From the NCBI RefSeq assembly GCF_965342175.1, contig NZ_CBDRBL010000003.1, positions 88,730-152,729 on the forward strand: a stretch of DNA of 64,000 nt. Direction: 5' to 3'. The notes beneath the pieces were generated by a model. That model was not told the origin of the DNA. It searched no databases and was given only the letters and a program-made list of their open reading frames with translations. The position numbers were made by a program, and so were the translations under genes. The stretch is from Actinacidiphila sp965342175. GTDB lineage: Bacteria; Actinomycetota; Actinomycetes; Streptomycetales; Streptomycetaceae. This document shows positions 51,075 through 59,897 of this stretch, in pieces; position 1 is the stretch's first letter; each line of letters begins with the position of its first letter.

Positions 51075-52259
51075 TCAGTGAGCGGGGGCGGGGTCGGTGA
51101 TCCGCAGCAGGCGGGGCGGCCGTGCGGCGGGTTCGGGCAGGCGCAGCGGGGCCGCTCCGGGGGTGATGCTGCCCAACAGCGTGGCGTGGCGGGCGCCGGT
51201 GCCCGAGGTGAGGGCGCCGGGCAGGCCGTTGACGGTGAGGAAGCCGAGCACGGCGAAGGCGAGCGCTTCCTTGGCGTCGGAGGGCAGGCCCAGGGCGTCG
51301 CTGGGGCGCATCTCCACGCCGGGCATCTCCTCGCCGAGCATGCGCATCAGCACGGGGTTGCGGGCGCCGCCGCCGGAGACGATCAGGCTGGTGACGCCGT
51401 GCGCCCGGCAGGCGTCGGCGACGGTGACGGCGGTGAGCCGGGTCAGGGTGGCGAGGACGTCGTCGGTGCCCGGCGTCGGCACGGCGGCCAGGGCCCGCAG
51501 CAGGTAGGGCAGGTGGAAGAGCTCCTTGCCGGTGCTCTTCGGTGCGGGCCTGCGGTAGTAGGGGTCGTCGAGGAGGACCTTCAGCAGGTCGGGGCTGGTG
51601 CGTCCGGCGGCGGCCCGGCGGCCGTCCTCGTCGTAGGCGGCGGCGCCGTCGGTGAAGTGGCGCACGGCCGCGTCCAGCAGGGCGTTGGCGGGGCCGGTGT
51701 CGAAGGCCAGGGGCTCGGCGCCGGGGGCGACGACGGTGATGTTGGCGATGCCGCCGAGGTTGAGCGCGGCGGGTACTCCGGGCAGTCCGCGCAGCAGGAG
51801 GGTGTCGGTCATCCCCACCAGCGGGGCGCCCTGGCCGCCGGCGGCGACGTCCCGGCTGCGCAGGTCGGAGACCACGGGCAGCCCGGTGGCCTCGGCGATC
51901 CAAGCCGGCTGCCCCAGTTGCAGGGTGCCGCGGACGACGCCTTCCTCGACCCAGTGGTGCATCGTCTGGCCGTGGGACACCACCAGGTCGGCGGCGCCTC
52001 CGCACAGCTCGTCGAGCGCGCGGGCGGCGGCCCGCGCGAAGGACTGGCCGATGCCGGTGTCCAGGGCGCACACGGCCTCGGTGGTGGTCGGCGCGGGCGG
52101 CAGCGTCGCGCCGATGAGCGCCCGCAGGTCGTCGGCGTACGGCACGGACAGATGGCCGAGCGGCCGCATGAGCAAGGTGTCGCCGTCCAGCGTGAGGTCG
52201 GCGGCAGCCGCCTCGATGGCGTCGTACGAGGTGCCCGACATCAGGCCGATCACGCGCAT
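51075..52259 (-). CDS. anmK: anhydro-N-acetylmuramic acid kinase
   Basis: 394 aa from ATG 52259. The signature is MRVIGLMSGTSYDAIEAA (phosphate-1 loop with catalytic Asp of SGTSxDxI), SHGQTMHHW, DLRSRDVAAGGQGAPLV, NLGGIANITV, FDTGPANALLD and VSGGGARNPVLM. AnmK hydrolyses the 1,6-anhydro bond of anhMurNAc while phosphorylating it to MurNAc-6-phosphate, the substrate of MurQ. It sits third in the operon. Confidence 0.95.
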   Translation of the reverse strand: MRVIGLMSGTSYDAIEAAAADLTLDGDTLLMRPLGHLSVPYADDLRALIGATLPPAPTTTEAVCALDTGIGQSFARAAARALDELCGGAADLVVSHGQTMHHWVEEGVVRGTLQLGQPAWIAEATGLPVVSDLRSRDVAAGGQGAPLVGMTDTLLLRGLPGVPAALNLGGIANITVVAPGAEPLAFDTGPANALLDAAVRHFTDGAAAYDEDGRRAAAGRTSPDLLKVLLDDPYYRRPAPKSTGKELFHLPYLLRALAAVPTPGTDDVLATLTRLTAVTVADACRAHGVTSLIVSGGGARNPVLMRMLGEEMPGVEMRPSDALGLPSDAKEALAFAVLGFLTVNGLPGALTSGTGARHATLLGSITPGAAPLRLPEPAARPPRLLRITDPAPAH

Positions 52260-52345
52260 GGGTTCTCCCAGCTGTTGTGTCCGAGGCGGTCGTGTGGTGC
52301 CCCGGGGTGGGGGCCGCCCTTCGACGGACCCCACCCCGGGAGTCC

Positions 52346-53926
52346 TCACTTGGCGCCGGCGCCCGCCGCGACCCGGCCCGAGCCGGACTCCGGGCCGCCG
52401 TCCGCGCCCTCGGCCTCGGGGATCGCGCGGACCTCGGGGGCCTTGTGGAACAGGCTCAGCACACCGCCGACCACCAGGGTGATCACCACGCCGATCGGCA
52501 CGAGCCACTGGGCGGCGATCGCGGTCGGCACCGTCGCGCCCGCCACCGTGACGTCGATCTTCACCGAGCGCACGATGTAGGTCATCACTCCGACCGTGAC
52601 CAGGAAGGCGATGATCGAGTCGACCTCGTTGGCGCGCTTGACGATGCGGCCCAGGAGGAACGCGCCGAGCAGCGCGCCGTAGGTGTAGCCGGCGATGGTC
52701 AGACCGGTCAGGTACACGTTGCCGGTGCTGGTGCTGAAGGCGCAGGCGAAGACGGCCATGAGCACGGCCCACACCAGCGTCATCACCCGGGCGAGCTTCA
52801 GCAGCGACTCCTCCGACGGGGTGCTGCGGAAGAAGCTGTGGATGATGTCGGCGACGGTCGAGTTGGACATCGAGTTGAGCGCGGAGGACAGGGAGCCCAT
52901 CGCGGCGCCGAGGATGCCGGCCACGAGCAGGCCGGAGATCACCACGGGCAGCCCGTGCAGGATGAAGTTCGGGTAGAGGTTGTCCGAGCTGGAAAGACCC
53001 AGGTCCGAGAAGCTCTTGCCCTCGTTGTACGACCACAGCAGCGCGCCGACGAGGGAGAAGGCGGCGAACTGGAGGGTGACGAAGACACCGGAGGCGATCA
53101 TGGCCTTCTGGCCGTCGCGCAGGGAGCGGGTGGCCAGGACGCGCTGGACGATCAGCTGGTCGGAACCGTGGCTGGCCATCGCGAAGATGGCGCCGCCGAT
53201 GATCGCGGTCGGCAGGGCGAACGGGCTGGTGAGGATGTGCGCCAGGTCGAAGTTGGTGTCGAACAGCTTGAAGTGGCCCGAGTGCAGGGCGTCGGAGAAG
53301 CCGCTGCCGCCGACGTGGCCGGAGAGCACGGCGATGGCGAGGATCGCGCCGCCCAGGTACAGGCCCATCTGGATGGCGTCGGTCCAGATGACCGCCTTGA
53401 TGCCGCCGAGGTAGGTGTAGACGACGGTGATCACGGTGAGGACGATGATGATCAGGCGGTAGCCGGCGTGCACGCCGAACTCGTCGAGCAGCAGCTTGAT
53501 CGGGATCGCGGACGCGAACAGCCGGACGCCCTCGGCGAGCAGGCGGGTGAAGACGAAGGTCACCGAGGCGAGTCCCTGCAGCTTCAACCCGAACCTGCTG
53601 CCCAGGTACTGGTAGGCGCTGACGAAGCCGCCGCGCTTGTACAGCGGGATCAGCACGGTCGCGACGACGACGCGGCCGATGACGTAGCCGAGGGCGAGTT
53701 CGACGTTGCCGAAGCCCTGCCCGCTGTAGGCGCCGCCGGGCACGCTGATGACGGTCAGCACGCTCGTCTCGGTGGCCACCACGGAGAACGAGACGGTCCA
53801 CCAGGGCATGTGCCCTTCGCCGACGAAGTAGTCCTTCGCCGTCTTCTGGCGTCCGGCCAGTCGCAGTCCGATCCAGGCGATGGCGATCAGATAGACGACG
53901 ACCACGACGAGGTCGAGTTGGCGCAC
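52346..53926 (-). CDS. sodium:solute symporter (SSS family), candidate amino-sugar importer
   Basis: 526 aa from GTG 53926 (SD AGGAGCGAGAG). About 13 membrane segments with SSS signatures: KTAKDYFVGEGHMPWWTVSFSVVATETSVLTVISVPG, IYTYLGGIKAVIWTDAIQ-type loop, ASHGSDQLIVQRVLATRS and GSLSSALNSMSNSTVAD. It couples Na+ to uptake. Placed between a sugar kinase and AnmK, the likely cargo is MurNAc, anhMurNAc or a related wall sugar; lactate is an alternative. It begins eight bases after the kinase stop. Confidence 0.9.
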   Translation of the reverse strand: MRQLDLVVVVVYLIAIAWIGLRLAGRQKTAKDYFVGEGHMPWWTVSFSVVATETSVLTVISVPGGAYSGQGFGNVELALGYVIGRVVVATVLIPLYKRGGFVSAYQYLGSRFGLKLQGLASVTFVFTRLLAEGVRLFASAIPIKLLLDEFGVHAGYRLIIIVLTVITVVYTYLGGIKAVIWTDAIQMGLYLGGAILAIAVLSGHVGGSGFSDALHSGHFKLFDTNFDLAHILTSPFALPTAIIGGAIFAMASHGSDQLIVQRVLATRSLRDGQKAMIASGVFVTLQFAAFSLVGALLWSYNEGKSFSDLGLSSSDNLYPNFILHGLPVVISGLLVAGILGAAMGSLSSALNSMSNSTVADIIHSFFRSTPSEESLLKLARVMTLVWAVLMAVFACAFSTSTGNVYLTGLTIAGYTYGALLGAFLLGRIVKRANEVDSIIAFLVTVGVMTYIVRSVKIDVTVAGATVPTAIAAQWLVPIGVVITLVVGGVLSLFHKAPEVRAIPEAEGADGGPESGSGRVAAGAGAK

Positions 53927-53934
53927 TCTCGCTC

Positions 53935-54933
53935 CTAAACAGCAGCCGGCGGGATCACCGGCATGGTGGGGACGGATGGTGGGGACGTCGTCCGGCGGAC
54001 GCGGACGACATGGGGCTCGTGCGGCACGGTGGCGTCCCGTGCCAGCAGGCGCGCGCCGTCCAGCGGGTCCCCGAGCGGGGGCCGCGGGCTCAAGGGTCGC
54101 GCAGAGCCCTCGAGCGCCGCGCGAAGCGGCGCCATGAGCGGTTCACCGAGGCCGGTCAGGCCGCCGGTGACGGTGACGGGCAGGACCTCGCCGGTGATCC
54201 GGGCGGCGGCCGCGAGCACGGCCTTGCCCAGTGCGGTGGCGGCGTCCCGGACGATGCGGCCGGCGACGGGGTCGCCGGCCTCGGCCGCGTGGGCCACGTC
54301 CGGGGCGAAGGAGGCCGCGGTGCGGGCCGGGTTGCCGCCCGCGGCGAGGGCTGCGGGCAGCGTGTCCGGGTCGCCGAAGCGCGCGGTGGCGGCGGCCAGC
54401 AGTGCGGTGTCCGGTCCGCGCCCGTCGTGGGCGCGCAGTGCCGCGCGCAGGCCGTTCATCCCGATCCACGCGCCGCTGCCCTCGTCGCCGAGCCAGGGAC
54501 CCCAGCCGTCGACGCGGGCGTACGAGCCGTCCTCGCCGAGGCCGATGGCGACCGATCCGGTGCCGATGGCCAGCACCACGCCGGTACGGCCGCCGAGGGC
54601 GCCCGCGTGGGCGGTGACGGCGTCGCTGGTGACGGCGACCTCGTCCGCGGGCAGGTCCTGGAGCAGCAGTGCGGCCAGTGCGCGGGCGGCCTCGGGGGCC
54701 GCGGCCGCTCCGGCGGCGCCGACGCAGACGGCGGCGAGCCCGGCGGGGGTGTGCTGCCGGAGCAGGGGCAGGACGGCGGCGCCCACGGCGGCACGGGCCG
54801 CCTCGACACCGCCCTCGGCGACGAGGCCGGGCGCCCCCGGGACCTCGTGGACGGGGCCGGCGGTGCCGTCCGCGCTCATGAGCACGGCTCGGCAGCCCGT
54901 CTTCCCCAGGTCCACTGCCACTGCTGCTGTCAT
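53935..54933 (-). CDS. BadF/BadG-type N-acetylglucosamine/MurNAc kinase
   Basis: 332 aa from ATG 54933, first gene of the salvage operon. ASKHA fold: VAVDLGKTGCRAVLM (phosphate 1), VVLAIGTGSVAIGLGEDG, GPWLGDEGSGAWIGMNGLRAAL and VTVTGGLTGLGEPL. BadF-type kinases of this kind phosphorylate GlcNAc, MurNAc or glucosamine. Here it would convert imported MurNAc to MurNAc-6-P beside AnmK, or GlcNAc to GlcNAc-6-P. Confidence 0.85.
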   Translation of the reverse strand: MTAAVAVDLGKTGCRAVLMSADGTAGPVHEVPGAPGLVAEGGVEAARAAVGAAVLPLLRQHTPAGLAAVCVGAAGAAAAPEAARALAALLLQDLPADEVAVTSDAVTAHAGALGGRTGVVLAIGTGSVAIGLGEDGSYARVDGWGPWLGDEGSGAWIGMNGLRAALRAHDGRGPDTALLAAATARFGDPDTLPAALAAGGNPARTAASFAPDVAHAAEAGDPVAGRIVRDAATALGKAVLAAAARITGEVLPVTVTGGLTGLGEPLMAPLRAALEGSARPLSPRPPLGDPLDGARLLARDATVPHEPHVVRVRRTTSPPSVPTMPVIPPAAV

Positions 54934-55014
54934 GCGGCACGCCTCGTGTCGTCAGGGATCCGGCTCGTCGGATGGTCGCCCTGGGCGGTGACCGGCGCGG
55001 ATCGCGGTGCAGCG

Positions 55015-55044
55015 AGTATCGGAAGGCAGAGCTCCGTATGTCAA
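55015..55044 (-). promoter_or_regulatory. promoter of the MurNAc salvage operon
   Basis: On the minus strand a perfect TTGACA, an 18-base spacer and GATACT, about 80 bases before the kinase start. The operator palindrome at 55046 abuts the -35. Confidence 0.65.
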
Positions 55045-55045
55045 T

Positions 55046-55076
55046 AAGTAACTTCACGAAAAGCAGCAGGTAACTT
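55046..55076. promoter_or_regulatory. paired operator sites between the divergent MurNAc genes
   Basis: AAGTAACTT (55046-55054), a palindrome around one central base, and AGGTAACTT (55068-55076) are 22 bases apart, two helical turns. They lie in the only AT-rich part of the divergent spacer. Such pairs suit a tetrameric MurR/RpiR protein, encoded next door. Confidence 0.6.
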
Positions 55077-55137
55077 TTTGACGTGACGGACGGGCCGTGG
55101 TTACGCTGACGCCACCGACTCAGGAGGGAACCCGTCC

Positions 55138-56088
55138 ATGGCCTCCACGGACCCGACCCGCGCGACCGCGCACCCGGCACAGGAGACCGCCCCCGGCGGC
55201 GACATCCTGGCCCGCGTCCGCGCGGCCCTGCCCGGCCTGGCCCCCTCCGAGCGACGGGTGGCCGAGGCCGTCCTGGCCGATCCGGCCCAGGCGGCGGAGC
55301 TGTCCATCAGCGCCCTCGCCGAACGGGCCACCACCTCGGTGGCCACCGTCATGCGCTTCTGCCGGACGATGCGGCTGGGCAACTACCCCCAGCTGCGGCT
55401 CGCGCTGGCCGCGGCAGCGGCCCGCGAGCACGCGCTCGGCGGCGAGCGCCCGGCCCCGGGCACCGACATCAGCGCCACGGACACCCTCGAAGAGGTCGTC
55501 CACAAGATCGTGTACAACGAGGTCCGCGCCCTGGAGGACTCGGGGGCCGGACTGGACATCGAGGCACTCCGCCGGGCCGTCGACGCCGTCGCGGGCGCCC
55601 GGCGCGTGGACGTCTTCGGCGTCGGGGCGAGCGCCTTCGTCGGCCAGGACCTGCACCAGAAGCTGCACCGCATCGGCCACATGGCGTTCATCTGGACCGA
55701 CCGCCACGCGGCGCTGACCGCCGCCGCCCTCCTCGGTCCCGGCGACGTGGCCCTGGCCATCTCCCACACGGGCGAGACGGAGGACACCGTCGAGCCGCTG
55801 CAGGCGGCCGCCGAGCGCGGCGCCACCACCATCGCCCTCACCAACGTCCCGGGCTCCACCCTCGCCGAGAGCGCCGACCTGGTGCTCACGACCTTCGCCC
55901 GGGAGACCCCCTTCCGGTCCGGCGCCACCGTCAGCCGGATCGCGCAACTCGCCGTCATCGACTGCCTGTTCGTAGGCGTCGCCCAGCGCTCCTACGACGC
56001 CACCGCAGCAGCGCTGCAGAAGACCTACGGGGCGGTGCAGCGCCGCAGGCGCCCGCAGCCCCAACGCCGCACCCCGGCCGACGGCTGA
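55138..56088 (+). CDS. MurR/RpiR family transcriptional regulator
   Basis: 316 aa from ATG 55138 (SD CAGGAGGG). N-terminal RpiR HTH (about 20-100: LAPSERRVAEAVLADPAQAAELSISALAERATTSVATVMRFCRTM) and C-terminal SIS domain (about 135-275: VDVFGVGASAFVGQDLHQKLHRIG, VALAISHTGETEDTVEPLQAA). The SIS domain binds sugar phosphates; in E. coli MurR it is MurNAc-6-P. It probably represses the divergent operon and murQ through the paired sites at 55046-55076. A basic 20-residue tail ends the protein. Confidence 0.92.
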   Translation: MASTDPTRATAHPAQETAPGGDILARVRAALPGLAPSERRVAEAVLADPAQAAELSISALAERATTSVATVMRFCRTMRLGNYPQLRLALAAAAAREHALGGERPAPGTDISATDTLEEVVHKIVYNEVRALEDSGAGLDIEALRRAVDAVAGARRVDVFGVGASAFVGQDLHQKLHRIGHMAFIWTDRHAALTAAALLGPGDVALAISHTGETEDTVEPLQAAAERGATTIALTNVPGSTLAESADLVLTTFARETPFRSGATVSRIAQLAVIDCLFVGVAQRSYDATAAALQKTYGAVQRRRRPQPQRRTPADG

Positions 56089-56137
56089 CCGCCGGCCCCG
56101 CACGACACCCCAGCACCACCGAAAGGACGACCGCGCC

Positions 56138-57043
56138 GTGGACCTCAGCACACTCGGCACACTCGGCACCGAGACCCGCAACGAGCGGACCGCCGAACTG
56201 GACCGCATGCCGGTCTCGGAGCTCCTGAGCGTGATGAACGCCGAGGACCAGACGGTCGCCCTCGCCGTCCGCGAGGCGCTCCCCGACATCGGCACCGCCG
56301 TCGAGGCCGTCACGGAGTCCCTCCGTCGCGGCGGCCGGCTCATCTACCTCGGCTCCGGCACCAGCGGCCGCATCGGGCTGCTCGACGCCGTCGAGTGCCC
56401 CCCGACCTTCGGCACCGCGCCCGAGCAGGTCGTGGGCCTGCTCTCCGGCGGCCCCGGCGCCTTCATCGTGGCCGTCGAAGGCGCCGAGGACGAGCCCGAG
56501 CGGGCGGTCGCGGACCTCGACGAGATCGGCGTCGGCGACAACGACACCGTCGTCGGCCTCGCCGCCAGCGGCCGCACCCCCTACGTCATCGGCGGCCTCA
56601 AGCACGCCGCGGCGCGGGGCGCCGTCACCGTGTCCGTGGCCTGCAACCGCGACGCCCTCGTCAGCCGCTACGCCGACATCCCGATCGAGGTGCCCACCGG
56701 CCCGGAGATCCTCACCGGCTCCACCCGGCTCAAGGGCGGCACCGCGGAGAAGATGGTCTGCAACATGCTCTCCACCGCGTCGATGGTCCGCCTCGGCAAG
56801 GTCTACGGGAACCTCATGGTCGACGTGCGGGCCACCAACGCCAAACTCGTCGACCGCGCACGGCGCATGGTGGTCCAGGCCACGGGCGCGGACCCCGACA
56901 CCGCAGCGCAGGCGCTGAGCGCCGCGAACGGCCACGCCAAGACCGCCATCGTGATGCTGCTGACCGGCACCACCGCCGAGGAGGCGGCCCGGCGCATCGC
57001 GCAGGCCGACGGCGACACTCGCACGGCAGCGGGCCAGGTCTGA
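56138..57043 (+). CDS. murQ: N-acetylmuramic acid 6-phosphate etherase
   Basis: 301 aa from GTG 56138 with SD GAAAGGACG. The family start (TLGTETRNERTAELDRMP), SIS domain with YLGSGTSGRIGLLDAVECPPTFG, VVGLAASGRTPYVIGGL, and the signature TGSTRLKGGTAEKMVCNMLSTASMVRLGKVYGNLMVDVRATNAKL are all present. It cleaves the lactyl ether of MurNAc-6-P to GlcNAc-6-P and D-lactate. It follows murR by 49 bases in one operon. Confidence 0.96.
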   Translation: MDLSTLGTLGTETRNERTAELDRMPVSELLSVMNAEDQTVALAVREALPDIGTAVEAVTESLRRGGRLIYLGSGTSGRIGLLDAVECPPTFGTAPEQVVGLLSGGPGAFIVAVEGAEDEPERAVADLDEIGVGDNDTVVGLAASGRTPYVIGGLKHAAARGAVTVSVACNRDALVSRYADIPIEVPTGPEILTGSTRLKGGTAEKMVCNMLSTASMVRLGKVYGNLMVDVRATNAKLVDRARRMVVQATGADPDTAAQALSAANGHAKTAIVMLLTGTTAEEAARRIAQADGDTRTAAGQV

Positions 57044-57530
57044 CCTGGGGACTGACTGCCCGCCCGGCCGCGGCCCTCGGGCGCCGGTGGGGCCGCGCGA
57101 GCGGTCCCACCGCGGCCGGGCAGGCCAGGTGACGGCGCCGGCGGTGTGCCGCCCGGAGCGGGCGGACCCGCCGTACGATGCGGCGGCTCGCAGCGGGCAA
57201 GCCGCTCCCCCGCCGGCCGCGGCCCTTTCCCCTTGCCGAGCGCGCACCTTCGACGCGGGTGAGGCGCGGGGCGGCCAGAGGCTCCGCGGCCGAGCGGCGG
57301 GTTCGCCCCGGCTCGCGGCAACGGTGAGGATTCCCTCGACGACGTCGTCCGCGGAGCAGAGGCAGCGGATCTGGGTGCCCGACGCACTCGGCGAGCCCGT
57401 CCCCGCCGCTGCGCTCCGCCCCCACGGCCGCACCGCGCGGGCGCCGCCCTTCCCGGACGGGCCGCGCCGCCGCACCGCCGATAGAGTGAAGATCGCGGGA
57501 GTACGGCGACCGCGGGAGGTGACGACGGCC
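57044..57530. other. non-coding spacer
   Basis: I find no supportable gene in about 490 bases; frames are Arg/Pro/Ala-rich on both strands and no family motif appears. No obvious terminator with long stem is visible. Confidence 0.4.
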
Positions 57531-57911
57531 ATGGCCGGACGATTCAGCTACCGGAGGATCTACGAGGACGACGCCTCGTCGCAGCAGGGCAAGCGCGTGC
57601 TCGTCGACCGGCTCTGGCCCCGAGGCATGAGCAAGGAGCGCGCCCACCTCGACGAGTGGCTCAAGGGCGTCGCCCCCTCGACCGCTCTTCGTCAGTGGTA
57701 CCACCACGACACGGAGCGCTTCGACGAGTTCCGCGACCGGTACGTCGCCGAGCTGGAGGACGCCGAGCACCGGCCGGCCGTCGAGCATCTGCGCGACCTC
57801 GCCGCCCGGGACAAGGTCACCCTGCTCACCGCCACCAAGGACGTCGACCACAGCGAGGCCTCCGTGCTCGCCGAGTGGCTCGACTCCTCCCCAGGAGCCG
57901 AAAGCCGCTGA
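57531..57911 (+). CDS. DUF488 family protein
   Basis: 126 aa from ATG 57531 with SD GGGAGG. It matches the DUF488 short type: YRRIYEDD, KRVLVDRLWPRGMSKERAHLDEWLKGVAPSTALRQWYHHD and VTLLTATKDVDHSEASVLAEWL. The conserved RLWPRG block is the family hallmark. DUF488 proteins are small cytosolic proteins of unclear, possibly nucleic-acid or phosphatase-like, function. Confidence 0.88.
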   Translation: MAGRFSYRRIYEDDASSQQGKRVLVDRLWPRGMSKERAHLDEWLKGVAPSTALRQWYHHDTERFDEFRDRYVAELEDAEHRPAVEHLRDLAARDKVTLLTATKDVDHSEASVLAEWLDSSPGAESR

Positions 57912-58086
57912 ACGCGCCACAAGCGCGCGGGCGAGCCGGCGCCCACAGGTGCCCGCAGGCGGTCGCACCACGGTAAGGGACACACGCGCCTGCGGTGGCT
58001 GGGGCGCAGATGGCTGCGCGACTGCCTGAACAGTGCAAGGCCGTGCGGGCTGATGACTTCACATCAGGTGCCGCGCCTCGCACCGC

Positions 58087-58656
58087 CTACGCCTGCCGCC
58101 GCTCCCACTGCTCCTTCGTGATCTCGTACCGCACACCCCCGTGCTCGGAACCCTCGACCGCCATCATGTCGTCCGGCGTGGGGATGCTCTCCGCGAGCGT
58201 CATCCCGAGCTTCTCCATGACCTTGCGCGAAGGGCGGTTCACGGTCATCGTCTCGGCCCAGACCATGCGGATGCCGAGCTCGGCGAACCCCTTCGCCAGC
58301 AGCGCCTGCGAGACCTCGGTGGCGTAGCCCCGGCCCCAGGCCGCCTGGCGCAGGCGGTAGCCGAGTTCGGCCTCCTCACGCGGGCCGCTGCGCAGCGGAC
58401 GCAGGCAGAACCAGCCGACGAACGCGCCGCCGTCCTTCTCGTACGCCGCGAACAGGCCGAGGTCGTGACCCCAGCGCTCGTAGCCGGCGAGGATGCTGGG
58501 GATGGCGAGGTCGCGGACCTCCTCCGGCGGGGTCGGAGCGCCGCCGGTCAGGTAGCGCATCACCGCCGGGTCGCTGTCCAGCTCGATCAACAGGTCCGCG
58601 TCGGCGGCGGCGAAGGGGCGCAGGGTCAGGCGCTCGGACTCGAGGTAGGTGATCAC
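58087..58656 (-). CDS. GNAT N-acetyltransferase (RimJ/RimL-like)
   Basis: 189 aa from GTG 58656 (VITYLESERLTLRPF); a TTG at 58692 would add 12 residues. RimJ/RimL-type GNAT: ERLTLRPFAAADADLL, VGWFCLRPL, EAELGYRLRQAAWGRGYATEVSQALL (acetyl-CoA P-loop RxxxxG variant) and ETMTVNRPSRKVMEKLGM. It transfers acetyl to an amino group of a protein N-terminus or small molecule; substrate unknown. Confidence 0.85.
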   Translation of the reverse strand: MITYLESERLTLRPFAAADADLLIELDSDPAVMRYLTGGAPTPPEEVRDLAIPSILAGYERWGHDLGLFAAYEKDGGAFVGWFCLRPLRSGPREEAELGYRLRQAAWGRGYATEVSQALLAKGFAELGIRMVWAETMTVNRPSRKVMEKLGMTLAESIPTPDDMMAVEGSEHGGVRYEITKEQWERRQA

Positions 58657-59039
58657 GTGAGGATCATGGCCGAGACGGGCCTGACGGTCCAAGGCGTTTT
58701 CCGGCTGCGTCTGTCACCGGGGCTGGAGAAGCAGCAGCACGGCACTGCCGCCTGCACCTCAGGCCGAGGACCCGCCTCTGTCGCTCCCCAAGTCGTCACC
58801 GGTTGACTTGGTCCGTCACGGTGACTGCGGCGCTGACCAGGTGGATGATCCTCGCCGGGGACCCTGCTCGCCCGTCTACGGGAACCCCTTGGGAACCGCC
58901 GTGACGGCTGGGGACCTGTACGGGCTTGAAGCACTCGCGTCCTTCCGCGGACCTGCGAGGGGTGCCCGGAGGACTGTCCTGAGGGCATCATCCCCCTGAG
59001 CCGTCCTCGGACGCGAGCTGCCTGCAGCGACGAACGCGA
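58657..59039. other. non-coding spacer
   Basis: About 380 bases between the GNAT start and the snapalysin stop. I see no gene, clear terminator or repeat. Confidence 0.4.
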
Positions 59040-59897
59040 TCAACCCCAGGGCGTGCTGGTGAGCGGTCGCCCCGGTCGATGGCCTCGCCCCGGGTGCTCA
59101 CCGGGCTGGATCAGCGTGCCCGGTGTCTGCGCGAGTCCGTTCGCCCGCCCCGGGTGCTCACCGGGCTGGTCCACCGTGCCCGGTGTCTGCGCGAGTCCGT
59201 CCGACCGCCCCGGGTGCTCACCGGGCTGGTCCACCGTGCCCGGTGTCTGCGCGAGCCCGTTCGCCCACAGCTGGTCGACACGGGAGCGTTCGGCGGCGTC
59301 CGGATAACGGTTGGTGCAGGACGGTCCGGGGCCGCCTCCCGACATCAGCTCGCTGCACGGCCCGCTGTAGTCGTCCTGCAGACCCAGCACGTGGCCGGTC
59401 TCGTGGGTGACGACGCGGACCGAGTCGTTCTGCCGGTTCTGGGTGTAGTCGAGGAAGACGTAGCCGCTTCCGTGGCCGTCGGTGGATGCGTAGGACCCGC
59501 GCGAGTCGTTGCCCTCGTAGTAGGAGAAGTCCGCGCCGCTCGAGGCCTCCTGGAGCTTGACGTGGGACTCGGAGCTGTTCCATATAGAGGCCGCACTCGC
59601 TATCTGCGAACGGAAGCTCGGCGCATGCGAGTCGTCGTAAGTGACGACCACCGCTTGCCCGTTGGGCTGGGCGGCGCGCTTCTCGGCGACCGACGTGAGC
59701 ACGGCCTGGAAGAACGCCCTGTTGTTCGCGGCCTCATCGGTCGACCCGTCGTACCGGGCCACGGAGGTACCGGCGGGAGCGGACGGTACGGCGACCGGCT
59801 GTGCGCTCGCCGGCACCGCCGCGCCCGCAGCGGCGGAGGCCAGTGCCGCGCCGAAAGCGAGGGCGAGGAGCCGTGCGGAGGGTCGGGGCGATTTCAT
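59040..59897 (-). CDS. snapalysin (M7 zinc metalloprotease) with C-terminal 20-residue repeats
   Basis: 285 aa from ATG 59897. Signal peptide (MKSPRPSARLLALAFGAALASAAAG), a short propeptide, then the M7 domain: VTYDDSHAPSFRSQIASAASIWN, VFLDYTQNRQNDSVRVVTHETGHVLGLQDDYSGPCSELMSGG with zinc motif HExxHxxGxxD starting at His165, and disulfide Cys. The normal family ends near RVDQLWANGL. Here three copies of a 20-residue unit (GLAQTPGTVDQPGEHPGR type) follow, a Pro/Gly-rich tail unknown to me in the family. Snapalysin genes usually have a divergent LysR regulator; none is recognisable here. Confidence 0.9.
   Translation of the reverse strand: MKSPRPSARLLALAFGAALASAAAGAAVPASAQPVAVPSAPAGTSVARYDGSTDEAANNRAFFQAVLTSVAEKRAAQPNGQAVVVTYDDSHAPSFRSQIASAASIWNSSESHVKLQEASSGADFSYYEGNDSRGSYASTDGHGSGYVFLDYTQNRQNDSVRVVTHETGHVLGLQDDYSGPCSELMSGGGPGPSCTNRYPDAAERSRVDQLWANGLAQTPGTVDQPGEHPGRSDGLAQTPGTVDQPGEHPGRANGLAQTPGTLIQPGEHPGRGHRPGRPLTSTPWG
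59087..59265. repeat. 60-base tandem repeat, 3 copies, inside the snapalysin gene
   Basis: Three units of exactly 60 bases (59087, 59147, 59207) differ at only a few positions. They encode the 20-residue repeats at the protease C-terminus. In-frame periodicity means copy number can change without loss of frame. Confidence 0.9.

Noticed and set aside
51034..52071. N-terminal extension of the D-lactate dehydrogenase frame across anmK
   Set aside because: The sequence is an Arg/Pro shadow of anmK. The FAD domain begins right after ATG 51033.
59087..59265. 60-base repeats as a CRISPR-like array
   Set aside because: Units are contiguous with no variable spacers and encode an in-frame protein repeat of the snapalysin gene.
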